DNA from: Methanomicrobiaceae archaeon
GTDB lineage: Archaea > Halobacteriota > Methanomicrobia > Methanomicrobiales > Methanomicrobiaceae
Direction of reading: 5' to 3'
DNA: 41,132 nt
Assembly: GCA_016937345.1 (NCBI GenBank)
Contig: JAFGWE010000031.1
Coordinates: forward strand, 1 to 41,132
Positions 25,206-33,765 of this stretch are shown one piece after another (position 1 is the stretch's first letter; each line of letters starts with the position of its first letter). The notes under the pieces are model-generated. The model had not been told where the DNA came from. It made no database searches and was given only the letters and a program-made list of their open reading frames with translations. Position numbers and translations under genes: made by a program.

Positions 25206-25958
25206 CTATTGTTTTTTTGCGGTTCCCTGTTTTGAAACGGCATCCATTGCCGCTTTTATCTCTTCCTGGTCACCAAGATAATAATGTCGTATGGGCTTTA
25301 GATCTTCGTCTAATTCATAGACAAGAGGGACACCTGTCGGAATATTGACTTCCGATATCTCATCGTCAGAGATATTGTCAAGAATTTTTACAAGTGCCCT
25401 TATGCTGTTTCCGTGTGCGGCAATCAGAATACGTTTTCCTGATTTTATGGCAGGCCCTATCTCTTTTTCCCATACCGGAAGAAACCTTGCAACAGTGTCC
25501 TTTAAGCATTCTGTCAGAGGGATCTCATCTCTGGAAAGATTTTCATATCGTCTGTCGTTTCCGGGACTTCTCGGATCATCCTGTGTCAGCTCAGGTGGTG
25601 CTGTCACATAGCTTCTCCGCCAGATGAATACCTGTTCGTCACCGTATTTTCTGGCAGTCTCTGCCTTGTTTAATCCCTGAAGCGCACCATAATGGCGTTC
25701 GTTCAATCTCCAGGAGCGGACAACCGGAATCCACATAAGATCCATTTCATCAAGGGTAATCCAGAGTGTTCTGATTGCCCTTTTAAGAACGGATGTATAT
25801 GCCATATCAAATGTGTAGCCCTCTTTTAAGAGAAGCTTTCCGGCCAAATGCGCCTCCATATGCCCCTTTTCAGAGAGGTCTACGTCAGTCCAGCCCGTAA
25901 AACGGTTTTCCTTGTTCCATTCGCTCTCACCATGGCGAAGAAGGACGAGTTTGTACAT
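25206..25958 (-). CDS. gpmA: 2,3-bisphosphoglycerate-dependent phosphoglycerate mutase
   Basis: 250 residues. It interconverts 3- and 2-phosphoglycerate. The histidine phosphatase motif [20 protein letters not shown] at the N-terminus includes the phospho-acceptor His, then [44 protein letters not shown] (catalytic Glu), RRSY, and the second catalytic His in [12 protein letters not shown]. Length and motifs match bacterial GpmA closely. Most archaea instead use the cofactor-independent enzyme, so this gene may have been acquired from bacteria. Monocistronic, facing the PKD gene tail to tail. Confidence 0.96.
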   Translation of the reverse strand: MYKLVLLRHGESEWNKENRFTGWTDVDLSEKGHMEAHLAGKLLLKEGYTFDMAYTSVLKRAIRTLWITLDEMDLMWIPVVRSWRLNERHYGALQGLNKAETARKYGDEQVFIWRRSYVTAPPELTQDDPRSPGNDRRYENLSRDEIPLTECLKDTVARFLPVWEKEIGPAIKSGKRILIAAHGNSIRALVKILDNISDDEISEVNIPTGVPLVYELDEDLKPIRHYYLGDQEEIKAAMDAVSKQGTAKKQ

Positions 25959-26039
25959 GTTTTTAAAAGACTCCGGATATTTCTAATTAGTTATGTGCCG
26001 AATATAAAAAAAAAGTGATTGTTGAATCTTAATTTTTTC

Positions 26040-27641
26040 CTATGATACAGCTGCTGATACGGCTGCTGTTGAAGATGAGGAAGTCGTACTTCCAGATGCT
26101 GCATATTGTCCTTTCTGGTTTATGATATCGACCATTAATATTCCTGTTCCGCCATCATCTTTTGTTGCTGTCACTTCAATTGTTCCGGAAGGGTTGTTAA
26201 GCAGAATATCCTTGTATCCGAAAATTTCACTCAGTCCGTCATCATCTGTTATTGTTGTTTTTACTCCGTTTACAGTGTAGCTCCCTGACCACTGGCCTGA
26301 GTAAATTATCTGGATATGCCATGTTCCAAAGTTATTGGAGACTGCTGTTGTTCCGGGAGTGTATCCGGCTGCAGATTCAGATTCAGATGACTGTGTTCCG
26401 GTGTTTGAGGATGGCGCCTGTGTAGAGCCGGAGCCTGAAAGCATTCCGCTGTTTACGGCAAAGAGGACAAATGCTAAAATAACGACCACTGCAGCAACTA
26501 TTCCGATAATTTTTGGAAGGCCCTCCGGAATTCTGCTTTCCTTATATGCATAGGGATCATAACTCCCGCCTCTTTTTTTAACAGCTTTTTTATGCTCTTT
26601 TTCAGCCTGTTTCGCCTCTTTCAATCTCTGTTTTTCGGCAGCGCGGTATGCTTTCTGCTCATTTTTCAGAGCTCTTGGCGGGGCAGGGGGTCTCTGTCTC
26701 CCTCCTTTCTTCTGATTAATAACTGCAGGATCGTCTGCAATACTGAAACCGGCGGGAGGCGGACCATAGGAATTTCTCTGGTTTTGTGCATAAGGGTTTT
26801 TTACAGCAGACTGCGGCGGTACCGGCGGATGCTGTGCTGAAGGAGGCGGAGGCGGCCTTGCAAAATCCTGTTGTGGTGGCGGAGTTTGTGCTTCAGTTTT
26901 CCTGCCGCATGAAGGGCAGAACATTGATCCGGGAGGTATTTTATATCCGCAGAAACGGCAGAATGATGGTTTATCAGAAATAACGGGGGTTGCCCCGGGT
27001 GAACCCGGCGGCCGTATACCGCCAGGACTTCCGGCTGGCGGGACACCCGAAGAAGAATACCCTGCCGGTTCATACGGGTTTCTTGTCTCATGTAAGGGAG
27101 GTCTCATATGCTCCGAAGGCTCCGGTCGGGGAGGCATTGTATTTTGATGCATCTGAGGGTATTCCTGTTGTACAGGCGGCGGTGCATTATATCCCTGATT
27201 TTGTATTGTGGGAATATTTCCGTAATTTTTCTGAAATAACGGTTCCGGTTCACTTTTTTTTGTCTGAAAAACAGGGCCTTTTGGCTGCATTTCCAGCTCG
27301 GGCGGGACAATTCTTTTCAGTTTTTCAATCCATTCATCCCTTTCCGAATAGCGGTAATCGCCTGTCTGTGTAAATCTTAGAATAAGATCTCCAAGATCCC
27401 CTCCAGGTTTTTGAATTGAAAATTCAATTGTTGGAGTTCCTGCCTGATCGGCTCTCGGCTCAAATCTTCTGATCAAATTTAAGGGAAATACAAGCTCTTT
27501 TTTCTCGTAGAGATCATCAGTTTTTTTTACAAAAATAATCCGCTTGTTAGTAAGAAGTGCATCAAAAGGAGCGTTTTTAACAGTGACATCCGGCGAAGTT
27601 CTGACTATCTCCTCTCCGGGATTCAATTGAGGCCTGTACAT
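26040..27641 (-). CDS. PH-like domain, proline-rich linker, zinc ribbon and single-TM protein
   Basis: 533 residues. A PH-like domain (~1-112, with FDALLTNKRIIFVKK and LILRFTQTGDYRYSERDEW) is followed by a Pro/Gln/Gly-rich disordered linker, a zinc ribbon with Cys228/Cys231 and Cys242/Cys245, another proline-rich stretch (~252-325), a Lys/Glu-rich helix (~325-358), one TM helix (~377-396) and a 130-residue outer part with Ser-rich linkers and a beta-like domain (TWHIQIIYSGQWSGSYTVNG). The layout puts PH and ribbon in the cytoplasm and the C-terminus outside, reminiscent of a signalling anchor. Related to the 22032-23828 protein. No enzyme motif is seen. Confidence 0.72.
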   Translation of the reverse strand: MYRPQLNPGEEIVRTSPDVTVKNAPFDALLTNKRIIFVKKTDDLYEKKELVFPLNLIRRFEPRADQAGTPTIEFSIQKPGGDLGDLILRFTQTGDYRYSERDEWIEKLKRIVPPELEMQPKGPVFQTKKSEPEPLFQKNYGNIPTIQNQGYNAPPPVQQEYPQMHQNTMPPRPEPSEHMRPPLHETRNPYEPAGYSSSGVPPAGSPGGIRPPGSPGATPVISDKPSFCRFCGYKIPPGSMFCPSCGRKTEAQTPPPQQDFARPPPPPSAQHPPVPPQSAVKNPYAQNQRNSYGPPPAGFSIADDPAVINQKKGGRQRPPAPPRALKNEQKAYRAAEKQRLKEAKQAEKEHKKAVKKRGGSYDPYAYKESRIPEGLPKIIGIVAAVVVILAFVLFAVNSGMLSGSGSTQAPSSNTGTQSSESESAAGYTPGTTAVSNNFGTWHIQIIYSGQWSGSYTVNGVKTTITDDDGLSEIFGYKDILLNNPSGTIEVTATKDDGGTGILMVDIINQKGQYAASGSTTSSSSTAAVSAAVS

Positions 27642-27763
27642 ATTACTGTTATAAATGTATGATTATAGAAATCATAAATTGTTCTATGAAAAAGGGTTGG
27701 GCGGGACCGGCTTAAAATATTTATTTGCTTGGGAATTTAAGGAAAATTACATTTTATATGTTC

Positions 27764-28363
27764 TCATAGGTTATTTTCGTCCTGTTTTGCAGGACAGAAG
27801 TTGCATATTGAATGAAAAATCTCCTCCTCCTTATCCCGTATCGGGCAGAAATATCCGTTTTCATTCTTTGTAACCTCAAAACCGCCCGGAAACGGAGTCC
27901 CTACGGGATGCCCCGGTTCATCTGCAACAAACATCGCATATGCACACAGAAGGTAGTAGAACAGATCATAGAAGGGCGCTTTTTTTAATTCAACAAGCCG
28001 GTGTTTATCTTTTTTTTCATCAAAGCAGCCTTTTGGAATCATGTCACAGTATTCAAGATATGTCTTTGGATCTCTAATGGGGGCATTGTTTCCATCAAAT
28101 TCGCCCTGCCTGTAACTGAGAATAAGCCTGTGGTAACGTCCGAAGAACCATTCCTTTGCATGTGGTCTCAGTTTTTCCCTGTAAGGCATGGGAAGTATCT
28201 CTATCTCATCCCTTGCCCTTGCGGAGATTCTCTGAAGATCGTGCATCGGGTACTTTAGAAGTTCTTCTGCCAGAAAACGACCAAGCTCACCCTTTTTCTG
28301 AAAAGATTTCATCTTTTCTGATATCTGTCTTATTTTTTTATAATCCTCAGAAATTAATTCCAT
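27764..28363 (-). CDS. DUF2115 (UPF0305) protein
   Basis: 199 residues. The C-terminal GYFCPIRDKEEEIFHSICNF followed by CPA is the signature of the methanogen UPF0305/DUF2115 family, with three cysteines that could bind a metal. Also typical are the N-terminal helices (LAEELLKYPMHDLQRISARA) and PVGTPFPGGFEV. The function is not known. It starts 21 bases after the TrmB-type gene on the same strand, so they are probably cotranscribed. The family is largely limited to methanogens, which supports the organism call. Confidence 0.85.
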   Translation of the reverse strand: MELISEDYKKIRQISEKMKSFQKKGELGRFLAEELLKYPMHDLQRISARARDEIEILPMPYREKLRPHAKEWFFGRYHRLILSYRQGEFDGNNAPIRDPKTYLEYCDMIPKGCFDEKKDKHRLVELKKAPFYDLFYYLLCAYAMFVADEPGHPVGTPFPGGFEVTKNENGYFCPIRDKEEEIFHSICNFCPAKQDENNL

Positions 28364-28384
28364 AACTCTTGACCGTTTTTGTTA

Positions 28385-29134
28385 TCAATCATTTTCAAGC
28401 ATCTTCATCATGGTTTTTATCATGTATACAAACTGTGGAATCTGAATTACCGTTCCTGTGATTTTTCCCTGTGTTTCCCCTATGAAAAAACCTGTCGATT
28501 CGTCAATTATCAAAACCAGCTTTGCATGGTGGGTTGGCAGATCCTTATTCACTATTGCTGCAATCTCTCTTTCAAGAGAGTTCATTTTATCGCTGAACTC
28601 ACTTACTCTGAGATTTGTTCCGGTGAAATCAGCTTTGTTTTTTGCATAAATCTCAACATTGACCTTTTTTTTAACCTTTTTTATCTCCGGCAGTATCCAC
28701 CCGAAGAAGGAATAATCATGTACTGCAATAAAAATTTCCTTATCGGCATTTTGAATGAGCGTTTTTATTCTGTTTTTAATACCCCATTCCGAATGAATTG
28801 CCCATAACATCGACGGAGGCCTTGAGTCCAGATGAAGGTTAGAAAGATATTCTGATGATTTGTCTATTGATTCATTTATTTCTGATTTCAGCCTTCCAAG
28901 TATTGCATTCGGATTTTCGGCATAGTAGTATGAGGGATTTCCGTCCTGTACCTCTATGAAATTTTTATCCGAAAGACTTCTTAATACCGAGTAGATTCTT
29001 CCCTGCGGAACGCCGCTGTGCTCATGTATTTCACGTGCGGTTGCCATCCCGAAACCCACAAGTGAGATATATGCCCTGGCTTCATATTCGGTAAATCCAA
29101 GTTTTTTAAGAGTCTCTAATACTTTTTCAAACAT
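28385..29134 (-). CDS. TrmB-family transcriptional regulator
   Basis: 249 residues. The N-terminal winged helix (LKKLGFTEYEARAYISLVGF, ATAREIHEHSGVPQGRIYSV, LRSLSDKNFIEVQDGNPSYY) is characteristic of TrmB. A coiled helix (~78-100) is followed by a C-terminal effector domain (~115-249) with phospholipase-D-like strands (KEIFIAVHDYSFFGW, HHAKLVLIIDESTGFFIGE), as in regulators that bind a small ligand. It likely controls its own operon with the DUF2115 gene, or the divergent genes starting at 29687; both are inferences. Confidence 0.88.
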   Translation of the reverse strand: MFEKVLETLKKLGFTEYEARAYISLVGFGMATAREIHEHSGVPQGRIYSVLRSLSDKNFIEVQDGNPSYYYAENPNAILGRLKSEINESIDKSSEYLSNLHLDSRPPSMLWAIHSEWGIKNRIKTLIQNADKEIFIAVHDYSFFGWILPEIKKVKKKVNVEIYAKNKADFTGTNLRVSEFSDKMNSLEREIAAIVNKDLPTHHAKLVLIIDESTGFFIGETQGKITGTVIQIPQFVYMIKTMMKMLEND

Positions 29135-29686
29135 TTACAACTCCGAAAGTTTCAATTAAATAATCAGGTGTTCCTTCGATATAAATTTTAAGCAGCAAAA
29201 AAGATAAGTCAAAAAATTCATTCATTTGACCGGACCTCAATAATGAATTATGACATGCAAAGAATTTCAACCAATCTGAAATTTCGCCTGTTTTTCTAAA
29301 AAGAAAAATCACCCTGAATGAGAGATCAAAATTTGTGCTCTCATAAAAAATGCATGGTCTGAAATCCACAAAGATAATTTCCTTTTTTTCCGTGAGGGTA
29401 TTTCGATTTTTTTTTTGCGAAGATATCCGTAATAATTTTTCTATTGATAAAATAGTATCATTAACTGATAAAAACTCCTCTGGTTGTAGATCTTTTAATA
29501 TCCGGCCTCTCTAAAATATACAAAAGTTCTCAGAAAGACAGTATCTGATTCTGTCTGTTAAAGCCACTTTTCTGTGGATTAATTATGAGAAGCTGCAAAG
29601 ATTGAATATTAAAAACCATATTTCATAAAAATGGGTTGCATCAAGATAATTTTTAGATGTATTTTGGTTAAAAAGAGGTTTTTTGG
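29135..29686. other. Large non-coding divergent region
   Basis: About 550 AT-rich bases between the TrmB-type gene and a divergent small gene. A minus-strand open frame at 29127-29369 has no recognisable features and overlaps the TrmB start; I do not call it. Poly-T at 29404-29414 could terminate transcription. A GAGG seven bases before ATG 29687 is the ribosome binding site of the next gene. No tRNA fold was seen. Confidence 0.4.
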
Positions 29687-30124
29687 ATGAAGACAGAGAC
29701 AGATTCCTGCAATGGTCATTTAAGCATTGAAAAAAATTGTCTGGAGACAATGGCAATATGGGAGGATGCAGGATTTATACCTCCAAAGTTTTATCTCCAT
29801 TTTACTGAATTTCTGCATATTATGTATTTAAATGAGGGCAGAATTTCCGTATCTTTATCTGAAAGGATAAATGATGCAGTAAACCGGTCAGAATGGAATA
29901 ATCAGGATACATTTGAAATCTGTGACAGAAACAGGCTTCACCGTTATGCAGATGATCAGGGGATTGATGTTTTCAATAATGATGATATCAGGCTTGCAGC
30001 AAAAATTACAGCCGGAATTATCTCTGATTATATTTCTGAATCTTATATCGCTTTTTCTGCTACAAAAACTATTATTCCTGATAAAAATGAAATATTTAGT
30101 AGATATTCTTCTTTAAAGGTCTGA
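29687..30124 (+). CDS. Hypothetical protein upstream of an RND transporter
   Basis: 145 residues, not recognised. It has no TM helix or signal peptide, and a mixed acidic composition. The N-terminal half is helix-like (ETMAIWEDAGFIPPKFYLHF, EGRISVSLSERINDAVNRSE) and the rest is rich in Asp/Asn/Ile. AAGAGG sits seven bases before the ATG. The transporter gene follows 47 bases later on the same strand, so both are likely in one mRNA. It could be a regulator or adaptor for the transporter; no direct evidence. Confidence 0.55.
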   Translation: MKTETDSCNGHLSIEKNCLETMAIWEDAGFIPPKFYLHFTEFLHIMYLNEGRISVSLSERINDAVNRSEWNNQDTFEICDRNRLHRYADDQGIDVFNNDDIRLAAKITAGIISDYISESYIAFSATKTIIPDKNEIFSRYSSLKV

Positions 30125-30171
30125 AAATATGAAATCATATTATACTTTATTCAGGCCGGAGGATGGTAATT

Positions 30172-32487
30172 TTGAAATCACCTTTTGAATTTATTGCAAA
30201 CACAATCAATAAAAGACCGTTTGTCGTTGCAGGTCTTGTCATCGCGGTAATGTTAATGGCGGTTTACGGCGCCGGACTTACTGTAATGAAGACCGGCACC
30301 GAGACTTATCTTGATACTGACAAGCCTGTCGGTTCTCTTATGCTTCACTATACAGATGAATTCGGTTCAGATTCTGTAATTCTCATTGTAGAGGGAGCGG
30401 ATATTACAACTCCCGATGTTGTCAGTTATCTCGAAAGTCTTGAAGAGGATATAAGAAATGAGAGATATGTCGCCGGTGTAACAGGGCTTCCTGATCTTTT
30501 GAAATCATTAAACGGCGGGGTATTGCCGCAGAACAAGGCGGAGATAGCTTCAATACTGAATTCGGCACCGGAAAGTTCTGTCAGCAGGCTTGTTCCGTCA
30601 AAGACGATGACTCTTGTCTCCATTCCTCTTGAAACAGGGCTATCAGATGACTCACAGGTGAGCATTGTATACAGTATAAACTCACTTCTCTCATTCTCCC
30701 AGCCGCCTGCAGGTATAACAGTGACCCCGTCGGGAAGTCCGGCATTTTCTGTTGAGATGAAGGAGGATATGAACAGCAGCATGGGAACACTTATCGGTCT
30801 TGCAATGCTTCTGATGATCCTTGCAATGGTCTTTCTGTTCGGTCATGTCAGATACAGAATGCTTCCTGTCTTCATCGTTTTCTGCGGGATTATCCTGACT
30901 TTTGGTGTAATGGGATTTGCAGGAATTCCTATCAGCACCATTGTAATTGCAGCATTTCCTGTGTTAATAGGAATTGGAATCGATTATGCCATTCAGTTCC
31001 ACTCCAGGTTTGATGAGGAGATCAGAAAATCCCCTATGAAAGATGCTGTATTTACGACCATTACGAGTTCAGGGCCCGCGATTATGCTTGCAATGATTGC
31101 AACCGGACTTGGATTTCTGGCTCTTTCCATTCTTGCACCTGCACCGATGGTCGCTGATTTTGGAACCATATGTATCATAGGAATTATCTGCTGCTATGTC
31201 TCGGCAATGATAATTGTCCCGACATTTGCAACGATTATCAAATACAGGCCAAAAGAAGGCAATCTTAATTCTCTGGATGAAATGGAATCATGCCCGGCTG
31301 ACCGGAAGGGATGTGAAAAGAAGCCTGTCGTAAAAAAGGGCACAAAGGGCTCTTTAATGGAGAAGTATGATGTTCTTCTTGGTGGTCTTGCAGGGAAGAT
31401 TGCGAAAAATCCAGTCCCTGTTTTAATTTTGCTCTTCATGCTTGCCTTTGTCGGAATACAGCTTGATGAAAGGGTGATAATTGATACGGATGAGGATGCA
31501 ATGGTTCCCCAGGGCATGCCTGCCAAGGTATCGATGGACAAACTGGGAAGCGTTATAGGCTCCACAAACACTATTACGACATTTATCAAGGCTGATTCGA
31601 TAAAAGATCCTGAAACTTTGCGGTGGATTGACGGGTTTGGTGATTATGCACTGGAAAAACAGGATGACTTAACAGGCGTTACAAGCATTGCGACTTATCT
31701 GAGGTTATACAATAACGGCGTTCTTCCGACGGATAAAAATGAAATTGAAGATGTCTGGGAGAAGATTCCTGAAAGTACACTGAATAATTATGTAAAAGGA
31801 AACATGGAGTCTGTCATCCAGTTTTCAATGAAAGACATATCGATTCCGGCAACACAGGAGCTGATTAAGGACATGCAGAAAGATCTCGACTGGTATGTCA
31901 TGCATCCCGGAATGACAGCGGAATATACCGGACAGATGATGATGTTTACGCATATAATCGACGGAATCAGCAATTCAAAGAACACGATGACATATCTTGG
32001 CTTTATACTGATATTCGCATTTCTGCTTCTTATATACAGAAAGTTCGCTGCTGTGTCACCTCTTGTCCCGATTGTCATGATTGTCGGCTGGAACGGGCTT
32101 ATTATGTACTCACTCGGCCTTACATACTCGCTTTTAACAGCAACCCTTGGTGCTATGACGATAGGTGTTGCATCGGAGTACACAATTCTTATTATGGAGA
32201 GGTTTGAGGAGGAAAAAGCAAGAGGTGAGGATAAGATAACCGCAATTCAGACTGCCATTCAGAAGATTGGAACTGCTGTGTCCGTATCAGGACTTACAAC
32301 AGTATTCGGATTCTCGGCACTTATCCTGTCAACATCACCGATTATCCAGAACTTTGGAACGGTCACTGTCATAACAGTTGGATTCTCGCTAATAGGTGCA
32401 ATAGTTGTAATGCCTGCCGTAATCTCGGTATTTGAGTCCTTTGGTGAATATATGGAATTAAGGCATCAAAATCGGGAAAAAAGTTGA
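30172..32487 (+). CDS. RND/MMPL-family transporter
   Basis: 771 residues from TTG 30172. Two homologous halves each have one TM helix, a large outer domain (e.g. ~33-190 and ~430-595), and five further helices. The central helices carry the family patterns GIGIDYAIQFHSRFDEEIRK (first half) and GVASEYTILIMERFEEEKAR (second half). A Lys-rich cytoplasmic link (~375-395) joins them. It resembles the MMPL/HpnN-type exporters that move hydrophobic molecules. An ATG at 30163 abuts GGAGG (30158-30162) and would be too close; the TTG is nine bases away and is preferred. Substrate unknown. Confidence 0.88.
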   Translation: MKSPFEFIANTINKRPFVVAGLVIAVMLMAVYGAGLTVMKTGTETYLDTDKPVGSLMLHYTDEFGSDSVILIVEGADITTPDVVSYLESLEEDIRNERYVAGVTGLPDLLKSLNGGVLPQNKAEIASILNSAPESSVSRLVPSKTMTLVSIPLETGLSDDSQVSIVYSINSLLSFSQPPAGITVTPSGSPAFSVEMKEDMNSSMGTLIGLAMLLMILAMVFLFGHVRYRMLPVFIVFCGIILTFGVMGFAGIPISTIVIAAFPVLIGIGIDYAIQFHSRFDEEIRKSPMKDAVFTTITSSGPAIMLAMIATGLGFLALSILAPAPMVADFGTICIIGIICCYVSAMIIVPTFATIIKYRPKEGNLNSLDEMESCPADRKGCEKKPVVKKGTKGSLMEKYDVLLGGLAGKIAKNPVPVLILLFMLAFVGIQLDERVIIDTDEDAMVPQGMPAKVSMDKLGSVIGSTNTITTFIKADSIKDPETLRWIDGFGDYALEKQDDLTGVTSIATYLRLYNNGVLPTDKNEIEDVWEKIPESTLNNYVKGNMESVIQFSMKDISIPATQELIKDMQKDLDWYVMHPGMTAEYTGQMMMFTHIIDGISNSKNTMTYLGFILIFAFLLLIYRKFAAVSPLVPIVMIVGWNGLIMYSLGLTYSLLTATLGAMTIGVASEYTILIMERFEEEKARGEDKITAIQTAIQKIGTAVSVSGLTTVFGFSALILSTSPIIQNFGTVTVITVGFSLIGAIVVMPAVISVFESFGEYMELRHQNREKS

Positions 32488-32560
32488 TTAAAGGAAAAAT
32501 ATACGGCCTGTATCTTAAATAAATGGTAATAATTTTAAAAAAATCCCGGATACAAAATAC

Positions 32561-32568
32561 TTTTTTTT
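32561..32568. terminator. T-run between convergent transporter genes
   Basis: An 8-T run lies about 75 bases after the RND-type gene stop, within a 152-base gap before the convergent AEC gene. It is likely a factor-independent archaeal terminator for the plus-strand mRNA. Confidence 0.35.
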
Positions 32569-32639
32569 AATGCTGTTTTAAAAATCATCTCTCAATTTCA
32601 GGTAAAATATTTAAAGGCTTAAAAATTGTATTCCTTCTT

Positions 32640-33557
32640 TTATAAGAGTAATATGCCTATTACAGGAATTGTTATAACACACATAAGTGTTGATATAAAA
32701 ACTCCTTTTGAAGCCGCATCTGAGTCAACATTGTACTCTTCTGCGAGGAGTACAGCATTTGCTGCAACCGGCATTGCGGCAAGAATCACAGGTATTCCAA
32801 GAATTAAAGGATCATCAACAAAAGGTCTTAGCAGAATGAACAGGGCAAAAGGGATTATAAGAAGACGGAATGCTGACATTACATAGATTTTGACGTCCGA
32901 AAACATATCTGAGAAAGGCATTGCTGCAAGGAGTGCGCCTACAACAACCATTGCAAGAGGAGTTGTAAGAGATCCTAAAATGTCAATCACCTCAAAGAAA
33001 GGATCAGGTATTGTATACCCCGCAAAGAAAAATATCAGCCCTGTTAGTGATGCAATAATCCCGGGGTTTATAAAGAGTTTTAGATCAAAATACCGGCCCA
33101 TATCAGGCCTTAACATAAGAATGCCTGCAGAGAATACCAAAAGGCCGAACGGGAGCATGAAAAGAGATGTATAAAACGCTGCCCCCTCCCCGAACATTGC
33201 TATTGTAACCGGAATCCCCATAAACCCGAGATTTGAGAACACAAGCATAAATCTGTAAACCCCTCTTTCGAGATCATTTTTTACAAGAAATTTTGGAACT
33301 AATATGGCAAATAAAAATGAAAGGGCATAGTATATTCCGGCAATTAAAAACATTTCCATTGTATTTCCGAAAATTTCCTCACTTAAAGGAATCTGCATTG
33401 ATATGATAATAAGGCAGGGGAGTGTGATATTTACAAGAAAGGATGAAAGTCCCCTGGCACCGCTCCTGTCGATTATTTTTGCCTTAAAAGATGCATATCC
33501 TATCGCCATCAGGATAAAAAGAACTAATATGCTGTTTATGACTACAAAAAAATCCAT
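32640..33557 (-). CDS. AEC-family (auxin efflux carrier-like) permease
   Basis: 305 residues with about ten hydrophobic helices in two five-helix halves. The first half contains GYASFKAKIIDRSGARGLSS with FLVNITLPCLIIISM and NLGFMGIPVTIAMFG; the second has TTPLAMVVVGALLAAMPF, PVILAAMPVAANAVLLAEEY and NVDSDAASKGVFISTLMCVI. These Pro-centred helix breaks match the AEC transporter family, which exports auxin-like or small organic acids in other organisms. Substrate here unknown. It stands alone, convergent with the RND-type transporter. Confidence 0.88.
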   Translation of the reverse strand: MDFFVVINSILVLFILMAIGYASFKAKIIDRSGARGLSSFLVNITLPCLIIISMQIPLSEEIFGNTMEMFLIAGIYYALSFLFAILVPKFLVKNDLERGVYRFMLVFSNLGFMGIPVTIAMFGEGAAFYTSLFMLPFGLLVFSAGILMLRPDMGRYFDLKLFINPGIIASLTGLIFFFAGYTIPDPFFEVIDILGSLTTPLAMVVVGALLAAMPFSDMFSDVKIYVMSAFRLLIIPFALFILLRPFVDDPLILGIPVILAAMPVAANAVLLAEEYNVDSDAASKGVFISTLMCVITIPVIGILLL

Positions 33558-33765
33558 TTTTGATTTCTTCTATCTTTATTCATTATTATTTAATTTAAGT
33601 GCAATAATAGAGGCGGTTTATGAGCGGTACTGGTAAAGATTGAATATAAGACGATTAGCAGGAGGCATAAATTATTTCATGTTGCAAACCCCCCAATCAC
33701 ATATAATATCCTGATTATTAGTTAGTTCTCGCTATGGTATATTCAGGAGATACGGGGGGTAAAAC

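Noticed and set aside
29127-29369. 80-codon minus-strand ORF overlapping the TrmB-type gene start
   Set aside because: Biased Phe/Leu/Ser composition, GTG start without ribosome binding site, no family pattern.
30163-30171. ATG 30163 as the start of the RND-type gene
   Set aside because: It abuts GGAGG with no spacing; the TTG at 30172 has a nine-base spacing and is preferred.
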